From contig JACKLR010000001.1 in the NCBI GenBank assembly GCA_024235795.1, positions 682,001 through 746,000 on the forward strand: a DNA stretch of 64,000 nt, in the 5' to 3' direction. The position numbers were made by a program, and so were the translations under genes. Below are positions 1 through 7,942 of this stretch, piece after piece. The notes beneath the pieces were generated by a model. That model saw only the letters and a program-made list of their open reading frames with translations, had not been told where the DNA came from and searched no databases. Positions within the stretch are counted from its first letter, which is position 1, and every line of letters starts with the position of its first letter. The stretch comes from Burkholderiales bacterium (GTDB taxonomy: Bacteria > Pseudomonadota > Gammaproteobacteria > Burkholderiales > Nitrosomonadaceae).

Positions 1-1
1 C

Positions 2-139
2 AACGGCCGTTTATCTGGTTTTTCATTTGATCGTTTATATCGTTGTTTACATGCACTTGATATGGATATTGAAATTACCGTAAAAAAGCATGTTTCCACT
101 GTCAGTGACACAGCTGGAATACATGTGACCATTTCTTGA
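2..139 (+). CDS. C-terminal fragment of an XRE/HTH_37-type antitoxin-like regulator (cut by window edge)
   Basis: An open frame enters from the left edge and ends at a TGA at 137-139, giving 45 residues. The visible part reads as the end of a small helix-turn-helix regulator: a G-x-L-S-G-F-S-F-D-R-L motif, then L-x-A-L-D-M-D-I-E-I-T-V-K. This pattern is typical of the C-terminal half of HTH_37/HigA-like antitoxins, where the helix is followed by a short beta strand. The N-terminal half, the start codon and any partner toxin lie outside the window. Family assignment is from motif memory only, and any short XRE protein could look similar. Confidence 0.5.
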   Translation, partial: NGRLSGFSFDRLYRCLHALDMDIEITVKKHVSTVSDTAGIHVTIS

Positions 140-252
140 TTGTTAATCGGTGTTGATTTTTTCCAGTAATTGACGACCTGCTGTCTCACTTAATCCTTTA
201 CTGTTCGAAAAACTATTCTCCAAGTATTTCTATTGCATAGTAACTCAGTGAG

Positions 253-608
253 CTAAGCCCCGGCCTTTTTGTTTGGCATGCTATTCGACCAGGCAACAAA
301 ATCTTCATTAATAGCAGAATTCACGTTATATTTTTCGCAGAACGCATTTTGATTAATAAAAAAAGCAAGGATTACTCCAAAAAATAGTTTTTTGAAATAC
401 TTGTTGATCTTTAGTGTATATTCGGTCTCGGCATACAGCCGGTCGTCGTTTTCATCGCCCGCAACAATGTCGCTGCCGGCTTCACCCAGCACGATGTCGT
501 TACCCGCACCGCCATCGAGTGTATCCTCGCCAGTGCCACCCGCTATCCGATCTGCACCGTCTTTACCAGAAACATCATCGTTACCGCCAAAACTGCGGAT
601 AAGATTGT
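253..608 (-). pseudogene. 3' half of an RTX (hemolysin-type calcium-binding) protein gene, fused to a foreign secreted-protein end
   Basis: This frame is the downstream part of the RTX gene whose upstream part is 3218-3868; the IS21 element at 609-3217 separates them. Joining across one copy of the 5-bp target duplication restores a continuous frame (G-S-A-G-N-N-L-I-R-S-F-G-G-N). It carries glycine/aspartate nonapeptide repeats of the G-G-x-G-x-D type that bind calcium in type I-secreted proteins (G-G-T-G-E-D, G-G-A-G-N-D, L-G-E-A-G-S-D). After about residue 66 the RTX pattern stops and the frame continues into a hydrophobic signal-peptide-like segment (K-K-L-F-F-G-V-I-L-A-F-F) that also occurs at 4343-4480. 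The ending is therefore chimeric and the gene is dead or grossly altered. Confidence 0.75.
276..413. repeat. 138-bp direct duplication, copy A
   Basis: This segment matches 4343-4480 over 138 bp with only about five mismatches, in the same orientation. On the minus strand it encodes the signal-peptide-like start of a small secreted protein. In this copy the coding frame is fused downstream of RTX repeats and stops soon after the repeat ends. Confidence 0.85.
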
Positions 609-695
609 TGTCAAATTTCACCCTAATGGAGCCACCCGTTTTCGGTCTAATGGAGCCACTTTAAAACGCAAATTTTCGGGTTCAGACAGGGTGTA

Positions 696-1466
696 TTATT
701 TTCCTTTTTTGGGTTCTTTATCAAGTTGTTCGTCAATAGGTTTTGGTGAACGATAACTTTTACCATCCAGGACGACGCGGTAAGCGCCGTGTCTGAGTCT
801 ATCCAGGGTTGCCGCGCCTAGCAGTTGATTGGGGAAGGCATCCCCCCATTCGCCAAAGTCCAGATTACTGGTAATCACTGTGGCCGTGCGTTCATACCGT
901 TCAGCCACCAGATCGTGGAAGTCCTCGTCATGGGGTGGTCGCAGTGGTTTAAGGCCGAAATCATCAATAATAAGCAGCGGTATTTTCGCCAGATTCTGGA
1001 ACTTGCGGTCATATGTATCGGTAGCACGAGCGGCGTGCAAAGAACTGAGCAGTTGTGACTGCGAGGTAAACAGGACGTCATGTCCCTGGCGTACTGCGGC
1101 ATGGCCAATGGCCTGTGCGATGTGACTTTTTCCGGTGCCGCAGGGTCCGGCGATGAGCACGGCAACCTTTTCTTCGATAAAACGTCCGGTGACCAGTTCG
1201 TGGATTAATGCCGAGTTGATGTTTGGATTGAAGTTGAAGTCGAACTGATCGAGTGTTTTCTGGGTGCGGAAAGCCGCACGCCGTAAACGGGAAGCAAAAC
1301 GTTTCTGCTCTCTTCGCGCCACTTCATCGGCGATCAACAAGGCAAGAAATTCAGGATATGGTAGCTTTTTATCGATTGCCTGTTTATTGCGGGATTCCAG
1401 CGAGTCGAGAATACCGGAGAGTCTGAGCTGTTTGAGCATCGGTGTCAGTTCGGGGATTGGATTCAT
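696..1466 (-). CDS. istB: IS21-family helper ATPase IstB
   Basis: This 256-residue protein is the AAA+ ATPase that partners the IstA transposase, selecting target DNA and stimulating strand transfer. A Walker A motif G-P-C-G-T-G-K-S is at about residues 107-114 and a Walker B-like I-P-L-L-I-I-D-D-F-G lies about 55 residues further on. Length matches the family (about 250-260 residues). It lies 19 bp downstream of istA in the same orientation, so the pair is co-transcribed. The gene looks intact. Confidence 0.95.
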   Translation of the reverse strand: MNPIPELTPMLKQLRLSGILDSLESRNKQAIDKKLPYPEFLALLIADEVARREQKRFASRLRRAAFRTQKTLDQFDFNFNPNINSALIHELVTGRFIEEKVAVLIAGPCGTGKSHIAQAIGHAAVRQGHDVLFTSQSQLLSSLHAARATDTYDRKFQNLAKIPLLIIDDFGLKPLRPPHDEDFHDLVAERYERTATVITSNLDFGEWGDAFPNQLLGAATLDRLRHGAYRVVLDGKSYRSPKPIDEQLDKEPKKGK

Positions 1467-1485
1467 GGTTTTCTCCTTTTATTGG

Positions 1486-3030
1486 TTAATGTTTTAGTAA
1501 GGTTTGTATGTTCCGGCAGAAGCGGCCCTGGCCGGTATAGCTGTCGGCCAGATTGTCAAAGGCCAGCTGTGGCGAGGGGTGTTGATCGAGGCCTTTTTCA
1601 AGAATAGTCTTGACGGTGCGATAGCGCGGGTTGTGGTAATCCAACGCCCTTTGACAGGCAGCTTCAAGCCGGATGTTGCCGTACTTGTTTTTCAACCGGA
1701 TCAGTCCCTGGGCTGCGCGCAGATTATCCAGCACCCGGTCGGCGAATAGTTGTCTGACCAGTTGATGGCAGTGTTTACCGATTGCCTCCGATTGTTTCAG
1801 ACACCACTGAGGATCGCGCATTTTCCAGGCAATGGCTTCCGGCGGCAGATGGTCATCTGAAGTGGAACGTGCACCAGGGCGCGATTGCCGGGGATGTACA
1901 GCTACCAGTTCATGATCACGAAAAACCCGGATGGTCGCAGAACTGGCTTTTAACCAGAGCGACTGACCGATCAGTCTGAATGGCGCCGAGTACAGGCATT
2001 TCTCAAACTGCACATGACTATCCCGATGCACCTTGACCTTGTGCCAGCTGGCCAGTTCAGGCGGATTGGTCGGTAAAGGAGTCAACAGCGGTTGTTCCAG
2101 GCTGAAGCGTAACAAGGGTTTTTCATGGGTGGAACCATGAATACGGTTACCCGCTACATGGAATATCCAGTCATGCAATTGCCGGTTGGCATCCTGTAGA
2201 TTCCGGAATTCGCGCAACGGTGTAAAACTGCGCTTGAGATACTTGATGCCCGATTCCACACGCCCTTTTTTCTGCGGCTGTCGAGGTGGACAGGCATCGA
2301 TTTTAAAACCATAACCCTCGGCACATTGCGCATATGCTCTTTGCACTTGAGGGTCATAGATGCAGGCACGGGTAATTGCACATTTGGCGTTATCAATAAT
2401 GATCCGTCCAGGAACGCCATTGAACCATTCGAAGGCATGGCGGTGACAATTCAGCCAGGTGTCAATCTTCTGGTTCAGGACAAGCTCGGCATACTGATGG
2501 CGACTCCAGCACAGTGTCATCAGAAAGAACCAGGTTTTAAGTTCTTCGCCCGTTCGGGTATCAACCAGTCTTGGGCCTGTACCGAAGTCAACCTGCGCCG
2601 CTTCGGCAGGTTCAAACTCCAGATGCATGGTGGCATTGGGCTGTGTTGGCTTTAATGAGCGAACAAACCGATAAACAGAAGCGTAACTGCCGTCGAACCG
2701 ATGGTTGCGCACCAGGGTCTGGTAGATAGTCTTGGCCTGCACACCGTTGGCAACCCACTGCGCGACAGTATCACGGTAGGGTTCAACGCAGGAACCTGTC
2801 GTTGCAGAGGATTGCTGTGCCGGTTGATTCAAGTACTGTGCAAGCATTTCATCATCCGGCAGATGACGGTCTGTATCCAGCCAGCCTTGTTGCAAGGCAA
2901 TTTGCCGCAGCGCCTTGGCTTTGGGCCGACCTATCAGCCCAGCTCTGGCCAATGCCCGGTCGGAATCTCCGAGACGCATGCGGACTATGATTTGACGATA
3001 TTCAAACATTTCGAATCTCCTGTTGCTCAT
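1486..3030 (-). CDS. istA: IS21-family transposase IstA
   Basis: This is a 514-residue DDE transposase. The ATG at 3030 is chosen because GAGG lies just upstream on the minus strand and the protein then starts with a typical N-terminal helix-turn-helix region. The integrase core is visible: Q-V-D-F-G-T-G for the first Asp, I-I-D-N-A for the second, and G-R-V-E-S-G for the catalytic Glu. Length is normal for IstA. An upstream in-frame extension to 3075 lacks a better ribosome binding site. The gene is uninterrupted, so the element may be active. Confidence 0.95.
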   Translation of the reverse strand: MSNRRFEMFEYRQIIVRMRLGDSDRALARAGLIGRPKAKALRQIALQQGWLDTDRHLPDDEMLAQYLNQPAQQSSATTGSCVEPYRDTVAQWVANGVQAKTIYQTLVRNHRFDGSYASVYRFVRSLKPTQPNATMHLEFEPAEAAQVDFGTGPRLVDTRTGEELKTWFFLMTLCWSRHQYAELVLNQKIDTWLNCHRHAFEWFNGVPGRIIIDNAKCAITRACIYDPQVQRAYAQCAEGYGFKIDACPPRQPQKKGRVESGIKYLKRSFTPLREFRNLQDANRQLHDWIFHVAGNRIHGSTHEKPLLRFSLEQPLLTPLPTNPPELASWHKVKVHRDSHVQFEKCLYSAPFRLIGQSLWLKASSATIRVFRDHELVAVHPRQSRPGARSTSDDHLPPEAIAWKMRDPQWCLKQSEAIGKHCHQLVRQLFADRVLDNLRAAQGLIRLKNKYGNIRLEAACQRALDYHNPRYRTVKTILEKGLDQHPSPQLAFDNLADSYTGQGRFCRNIQTLLKH

Positions 3031-3217
3031 GGTTATCCTCTGATAAAAAATCAACAGAATAACCAGCAGTGACAAAAAATCCGAACCCGAAATCCGGTGA
3101 ATGCAGCCTAATCAAATGGCTCCATTATGGTGAAAATTAAGTGGCTCTATTACAGTGAAATTTCACTGGTTCCATTATGGTGAAATTGGACTGGCTCTAT
3201 AGGGGTGAAAACTGACA

Positions 3218-3868
3218 ATTGTTGCCGGCGCTGCCGTATAATTGATCGATACGATTGGGTTCTTCTTCGGCGCCGACAATCACATTGCCCAGTTCGTCGT
3301 AACCGATCTGAACGCCGTCAGTTTCCGCATCCACATCATCCGGCTGCAAATCACCCAGAATAGCGCGGTCATAGACCGGTGTATCGGGTGATGTGTTTTC
3401 TCCCAGCGTGATGCCAAGCTGACCATCCTGCCAGACTTTGATTCTTGCTTGTGCGATACCATCACCCCTGGTGACCAGGGTGACTACCAGATCATTACTA
3501 CCATCTGATTGAAGAAGAAGTTGGTAGTAAAAGTTATTTTCTTTATCCACCCAAATATCATCAATCTTTATCCAGTTATTCCCATCAGCGACGTTACCTC
3601 TACCACTGACATTTATATTATTGAACTGAATGACACCCAGCCCGTCTTCATCAATTATCGTATCAACACCGTCACCAGGGTTGATGATATAAGTATCAAA
3701 ATCCAAACCACCATTCAGTAAATCGTTCCCTTTGCCGCCTTTTATCGTATCGTTACCAGATTTTGCTTCAATATCGTCATCCAATACACTGGCATGAAAA
3801 ATATCATTCTCTGTGCTACCTGTCAGGATTAGTGGAAATGCATCACCCGGGATATTCAATACATTCAC
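3218..3868 (-). pseudogene. 5' half of the RTX calcium-binding protein gene, interrupted by IS21
   Basis: Translation starts at a GTG (3866-3868) that overlaps the stop of the small upstream frame (GTGA), suggesting coupled translation. The N-terminal region includes RTX-like repeats (S-G-N-D-T-I-K-G-G-K-G-N-D-L-L-N-G-G), followed by a section resembling the beta-rich region of large RTX proteins (V-W-Q-D-G-Q-L-G-I-T-L) and then Y-G-S-A-G-N-N at the insertion point. Known RTX proteins are exported by type I secretion and bind Ca2+ through these repeats; no ABC exporter genes are visible here. In the present state translation ends inside the IS after a few foreign residues. Confidence 0.75.
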
Positions 3869-3996
3869 GCCTGCACCTCGTATTCAAACTGTGAATTGCT
3901 ATTGTCATATACGATTTGTAGATGACCATAAAAATTGCCACTACCAAGAAGTTTTGTGATGCTAATAAAATTTCCTGCAAGACGAAGTTCACTCAT
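3865..3996 (-). CDS. small 43-residue frame preceding the RTX gene
   Basis: ATG at 3996 to TGA at 3865-3867 encodes 43 residues starting M-S-E-L-R-L-A-G-N-F-I-S-I-T-K and ending E-Y-E-V-Q-A. It overlaps the GTG start of the RTX frame by the classic 4-bp GTGA arrangement. It could be a real leader peptide or small partner, or the original N-terminus of the RTX protein separated by a one-base frameshift. I do not recognise a family. Confidence 0.4.
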   Translation of the reverse strand: MSELRLAGNFISITKLLGSGNFYGHLQIVYDNSNSQFEYEVQA

Positions 3997-4007
3997 TATT
4001 ATTTCCC

Positions 4008-5231
4008 TTATAGCCTGGTTTCAACGATATGCACGCGATGAACGGCAAATGGATGTTCAGAGTACAAAAGTCCGACACTCACACCGTAAACAAATATTCT
4101 GGATTCAAGTTTTAGAAGCCAATTATGTGCAAAAATAATTCCTTGCCTATCAGTTCCCCAAGCAGCACTGACAGAAAATAAAGGAGATTGGCTTATACCA
4201 TATGCCGTATTCAGAGTATCCTCCTTTAAGAGTAACGGTCCGTCAATTTTGAAGCCTTTTATAACTAGCCAAGCTTTAGCCTCTTCCCAACTATCAAAAG
4301 AAGATAGAAAATCCTTAAGCTGATTTGCTGCTTTTTCTTTGGGCATGCTATTCGACCAGGCAATAAAATCTTCATTAATAGCGGGATTCACGTTATATTT
4401 TTCGCAGAACGCATTTTGATTAATAAAAAAAGCAAGGATTACTCCAAAAAATAGTTTTTTGAAATAGCTGTTGATCTTTACCGAAAATCTTGGATTCTTA
4501 CATCCGTATAATGCCTTGCCTGATTGTTGCCTCTCAGATGAATACGGAAAACTGGGTTGCTGAACAGCTTGTGTAGCTGTCAAGATTTTGGTGCTATGAC
4601 TTAGAGAATCCTTTGAGCTAGCAACGTCACCCAACTGGTCTTCGATCATGATACTAATCGGTGGCGTAACAACGTAACCAAGACCGGCTTCGGGGCAAAT
4701 GCTAAATCCATCACTGACAACCGCTTCAACATTACTGAACTTAGCCGGATCATACTGGGTTGGAACGCCCCAGGCGTTCTGCATCATATTGATCAGATCA
4801 CCAAGTATGCCGCCAACACCCGGTGTATTGTAAAGATACGCATGGGAAACGTTGCCAGGAAAATCCGTAGTCAATCCGGTTGCCAGAAAACCACCGAGGC
4901 TGTGACCGGTAACAGTGAAATTCTGCGGCAACGTTCCATTATCTAACCACTCCTGCACCTTTGTCTTGAGACTTTGATATTGCGGTTGCAATGTCGTGCT
5001 GCCAAGCAAAGCGATATTAACCAGATCAGTCAACAAATCCGCCGGATCAGTGGCTTCCGTGCCGCGAATTGACAGATAAGTTTCGCCCGTATTGTTGTCT
5101 TTGAATACCGTAGCTGACAACCCCGTATTGTCGAAATGTTGGGCTCCTATGGTGTATGTGGAGATGAAAATTTCAGCCTGTTTGATGGAAAATCCTGCAT
5201 CATTTAATTCTCTCTTGCAGTAGAAATACAG
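4008..5231 (-). pseudogene. 5'-truncated lipase (alpha/beta hydrolase) fused to a small secreted protein
   Basis: The upstream half reads as a class-3 or RTX-type lipase: a core strand (Y-L-S-I-R-G-T-E) and the nucleophile elbow G-H-S-L-G-G with the catalytic Ser. The open frame continues upstream past any ATG to about 5231 (F-S-I-K-Q-A-E-I-F), just beyond the end of the KfrB-like gene, so the natural N-terminus is missing. Downstream, at about 4480, lipase homology stops and the frame runs into a signal-peptide-like segment (K-K-L-F-F-G-V-I-L-A-F-F) plus about 140 further residues of an unrecognised exported protein. Both ends therefore look recombinant. The RTX frames downstream may once have been the C-terminal part of the same RTX lipase. 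Confidence 0.7.
4343..4480. repeat. 138-bp direct duplication, copy B
   Basis: This is the second copy of the segment at 276-413, same orientation, about five mismatches. Here the secreted-protein frame continues for its full length (to the stop at 4008) instead of ending just past the repeat, so copy B is probably the parental arrangement and copy A the partial duplicate. Confidence 0.85.
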
Positions 5232-5253
5232 AACATCAATCCGAACTTTCGCA

Positions 5254-5622
5254 TTAAATTCTTATCGCTCTAGTCTTTTTTTGAAAGTCTATCTGAGTCA
5301 ACTTCGCTTTCTCCCCATCATACTCAACAACCACATCTTTCCCAACAACAGGTTTGCCACTGATTGCATTTAATTGGTGCACAACAAAATCTTTCCCGGT
5401 TTGCTGGTAAAAAACTTCGTTTTCCTTGTCGATGTATAAAATCTTGCCTTCATACTGTTTTTTATCTTCGGGTTTCTGGGCCAGATAGATATTGTAAATG
5501 CCGGGCTTGATGCCCTCTTCCGCTTTTTTGATGGTGCCGGTTGTCTCCCACTCATTATTGACCATAGCCTGAATGATTCTTTGGCCATTCATTACAATCA
5601 TACGAAGTTTTTGTGTTGTCAT
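5254..5622 (-). CDS. KfrB-domain-like plasmid protein
   Basis: A 122-residue protein whose C-terminal half has the pattern G-K-I-L-Y-I-D-K-E-N-E-V-F-Y-Q-Q-T-G-K, then a V-G-K-D-V-V-V-E-Y strand. This is how the KfrB-type domain of IncP and related plasmids usually reads. It lies 57 bp downstream of the KorB-like gene on the same strand, as in plasmid maintenance/control operons. The biochemical role of the domain is poorly defined. No signal peptide or membrane segment is visible. The protein appears complete. Confidence 0.6.
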   Translation of the reverse strand: MTTQKLRMIVMNGQRIIQAMVNNEWETTGTIKKAEEGIKPGIYNIYLAQKPEDKKQYEGKILYIDKENEVFYQQTGKDFVVHQLNAISGKPVVGKDVVVEYDGEKAKLTQIDFQKKTRAIRI

Positions 5623-5678
5623 TTTTTATTTTCTGTTCTTTGTTTGATTTTAAGGGCTTGAGTGCGCGAATCAGTTTT

Positions 5679-6755
5679 TCAACCTGCTTCCTGATTGGCG
5701 AGTTCATCAAGGATTTTGGACAAATCAAAGTTTGTTGATCTCTCTGCGCCATATAAAAAAGCGATCAGTTGCAATGCGCCGCTGCCTTTGGCTGAGAAAC
5801 GTCCATCCTGTAATGCGCTGATGGTGTATTGGATCATGTTCGGGCAGTTTCGGCCTTCTTCGAAATAGCCCTTCACTTTGGTGGTCAACAGTTTTTTATC
5901 ATCCCTGGATAATTCGCGAATCAAATCTTTTGGACTGCGCTTGTCTTTTTTGATCAGGTGATAAATCGAGTCAAGTAATGAAACGGGGGCTTCCTGTTTT
6001 TTTGCATGCTGATCCGCTGCGGCTTTTGACTTGCCTTCAGCTGATTGCATTTGTTCATCCGAATCAATGACACCCTGTTGTTTTTTCAATTCCAGGAATT
6101 TGCTGAAATGTTTCACATCCAGTCGTGATATTTCTTCCGGTGCACTCAAGTTGAGCCAGTTAATGACTTCCTCTTTGTTAGCTTTATAAAGTCGGGTTAG
6201 ATCATAGATGGCTGTCACATCGGTGCATCGGCCTGCCCGGTAGATTTCATCAATCGGATCGGGTAAATCGAGTAATGCCGCATGCGTGGTGATATATGGA
6301 TTGGTTTTACCTAGTTGTCGTGCAACATCAGACTTGGTTTTGCCGGCAGCGAGTTGCCGGCCGATAAAATCAGCAATTTCTCTTGATGTCAGGTTGTCCC
6401 GTTGCAGGTTCTCAATGACTTGATCGGCCTCACTGTAATCGGTATCGATAAACGCAGGAATGGTTTTTAATCCCGCATTAATACTGGCGCGATAGCGCCT
6501 GGCGCCATGATTGATAATATAGGTTCCCGGTTTATCCGAATTAGGGCGCACCGATATCGGTGATTTCACACCGCGTAATTTTACGGTTTCCGTTAATTCG
6601 CGCAGTGTATCCTGATTAAATTCCTTTCTCGGTTGATGTATGTCTTCAATAATCAGGTCAATATCGATTTCGGTTGCCCCTGTTGGTGTTGCTGGTTTTG
6701 ATGGAACTGCTGGTGTTGCAATTTTTTTAGCGGTTCCTCTCTTTTTGTCTGCCAT
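5679..6755 (-). CDS. KorB/ParB-like DNA-binding protein (plasmid partition/transcriptional repressor)
   Basis: A 358-residue ParB/KorB-family protein. After a low-complexity Ala/Pro-rich N-terminus, the ParB N-domain is clear: I-D-L-I-I-E-D-I-H-Q-P-R-K-E-F, then I-N-H-G-A-R-R-Y-R-A-S (the ParB box, which binds CTP in this superfamily), and E-N-L-Q-R-D-N-L-T. A helix-turn-helix follows (K-S-D-V-A-R-Q-L-G-K). IncP KorB binds 13-bp palindromes, both silencing promoters and serving partition; a matching palindrome lies at 7083-7095. I chose the ATG at 6755 because the upstream extension (to 6881) is not family-like; no strong ribosome binding site is visible for either. No ParA/IncC partner is present in the window. 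Confidence 0.8.
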   Translation of the reverse strand: MADKKRGTAKKIATPAVPSKPATPTGATEIDIDLIIEDIHQPRKEFNQDTLRELTETVKLRGVKSPISVRPNSDKPGTYIINHGARRYRASINAGLKTIPAFIDTDYSEADQVIENLQRDNLTSREIADFIGRQLAAGKTKSDVARQLGKTNPYITTHAALLDLPDPIDEIYRAGRCTDVTAIYDLTRLYKANKEEVINWLNLSAPEEISRLDVKHFSKFLELKKQQGVIDSDEQMQSAEGKSKAAADQHAKKQEAPVSLLDSIYHLIKKDKRSPKDLIRELSRDDKKLLTTKVKGYFEEGRNCPNMIQYTISALQDGRFSAKGSGALQLIAFLYGAERSTNFDLSKILDELANQEAG

Positions 6756-7082
6756 AGAATGTACGCTTTTATTCTTAGTTCTGATTTTAGTGTGCTGTGA
6801 ACGCTTATGACGCACATTTAATCCATTTGGTGATGCAGCCAATACCATTGGAATCATGTGCAATTGAACAGGTACAGTCAATCACTACTGACTGGATTTC
6901 TTGTATAGCGAAATTATATCGTAAAACATTGCCATTTCCTCCCCTGATAGCATTGTTTAAAAATTCTATGTTCTTGCTAAACTTTTTTCTTTATTTTCCG
7001 GCTATTTTTTTATTGTTCTGTTTTTGGTGTTTGCTGGTTTAAAATAGCAGTAATAAAGCCGTAAAACAATGATAAATGTCAC

Positions 7083-7095
7083 TTAAGCGGCTTAA
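7083..7095. promoter_or_regulatory. candidate KorB-type operator palindrome
   Basis: TTAAGC-G-GCTTAA is a perfect 13-bp inverted repeat with a single central base. The IncP KorB operator is TTTAGCSGCTAAA; this site differs only by a symmetric pair of changes. It sits 26 bp upstream of the TrbA/KorC-like gene, with a KorB-like gene divergently encoded next door, so repression by that protein is a reasonable inference. Confidence 0.6.
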
Positions 7096-7120
7096 ACCAC
7101 AAAATAAGCACGGTTATTAT

Positions 7121-7507
7121 ATGTATAACTTTATTCTGATCACAAATATTTTGCGTATTCTCGATGAAAAAGGCATGACCAAGTCGGAACTCGCCAAGAA
7201 GGCTGGGGTATCGATTGCATTCTTTACCGATCTAACCAACGATAAAGCTAATCCGTCACTTAGAATCATTGAGGCGATTGCTGAAGCCTTGGAAACACCG
7301 CTGCCGATGCTGCTCGACAGTTCCGATTTGGAACTTGCCGATCTTGAAGTGCTCGCCAAACGAAAACCCGGCAAACTGCCCAAAGGCTTTGTCTGGAAAG
7401 GCGGTGTGTTAAGTGAATATGAAGCGTATCAGGTTGATCAGTGGGATAAAAAGAATCGCGCATTTCTGACCAAAGAAGCCAAGAAGAACAGAGTAAAGTC
7501 AAAGTAA
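7121..7507 (+). CDS. TrbA/KorC-like XRE-family plasmid repressor
   Basis: A 128-residue protein. The ATG at 7121 is preferred to the one at 7076 because the 13-bp operator palindrome lies between them. The N-terminal half is a standard XRE helix-turn-helix (M-T-K-S-E-L-A-K-K-A-G-V-S-I-A-F-F-T-D-L-T), followed by A-N-P-S-L-R-I-I-E-A-I-A-E-A-L. The C-terminal part (L-P-K-G-F-V-W-K-G-G-V-L-S-E-Y-E-A-Y) resembles the KorC/TrbA tail of broad-host-range plasmids, where the protein represses transfer and maintenance operons. It is divergent from the KorB-like gene and ends about 60 bp from the end of the traG stub. Confidence 0.75.
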   Translation: MYNFILITNILRILDEKGMTKSELAKKAGVSIAFFTDLTNDKANPSLRIIEAIAEALETPLPMLLDSSDLELADLEVLAKRKPGKLPKGFVWKGGVLSEYEAYQVDQWDKKNRAFLTKEAKKNRVKSK

Positions 7508-7566
7508 TAATCAGAGTACAAATAAAAAGCAAAACTAAAAATTAGAGGATAACCACACAGATTACG

Positions 7567-7897
7567 ATTCGCGCGCGAAGAATTGGCAAGCATCATCTTG
7601 ACGATCAATACCAGAATCAACCCGACACTGGAGAACAGGATGCCGTAACCGGCAGCCAGATCGAATATTCCCGGATGGTTGTCATACCATTGGTTACTCC
7701 ACACCAGAATCGACCAGGGCACATAGAGATGATTAAAATGTGACCCGAGCTGATCCTGATAATTGAACTGGTGCGCAAAATATTGTGTTGCAACCTGAAA
7801 CCCGCCAATCAAAAAAAACAACGGCAAGCAAACGGATGATCAAAGTATCTTTCTTTGCGTTTCTGTTTTCTTGGAAACTCGGATTGTATTTGTTCAT
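7567..7897 (-). pseudogene. traG: traG N-terminal stub (VirD4-type coupling protein), frameshifted and truncated
   Basis: An ATG at 7897 follows an excellent ribosome binding site (GAAGGAGT on the minus strand). The first about 30 residues (N-K-Y-N-P-S-F-Q-E-N-R) run into a homopolymer of eight A/T at about 7812-7819, where the frame shifts. The second frame continues with the N-terminal membrane region of TraG/VirD4 proteins: A-T-Q-Y-F-A-H-Q-F-N-Y-Q, a periplasmic loop, then a second hydrophobic segment and M-L-A-N-S-S-R-A-N. Homology stops there, at about 7567, so the ATPase domain is gone. TraG normally links the relaxosome to the type IV secretion channel. Only a relic remains, pointing to a lost conjugation module. 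Confidence 0.7.
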
Positions 7898-7942
7898 CAC
7901 AGACTCCTTCGGTATGTTGAAGTTTTGGATTGTTTCTGAAAT

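Larger units (their letters stand above)
609..3217 (-). mobile_element. IS21-family insertion sequence (istA-istB), complete, with 5-bp target duplication
   Basis: The element runs from TGTCAAATTTCACCC at 609 to the inverted GGGTGAAAACTGACA ending at 3217. The two ends match as imperfect terminal inverted repeats beginning TGTCA and containing TTTCACCC. Further copies of the (t)aatggagccac/ggctcc-type motif lie inside each end, as expected for the multiple transposase-binding repeats of IS21 elements. It is flanked by a perfect direct repeat ATTGT at 604-608 and 3218-3222. It carries istA and istB on the minus strand and interrupts an RTX gene whose frame is restored on precise excision. Clean ends and intact genes suggest a recent insertion. 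Confidence 0.93.
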
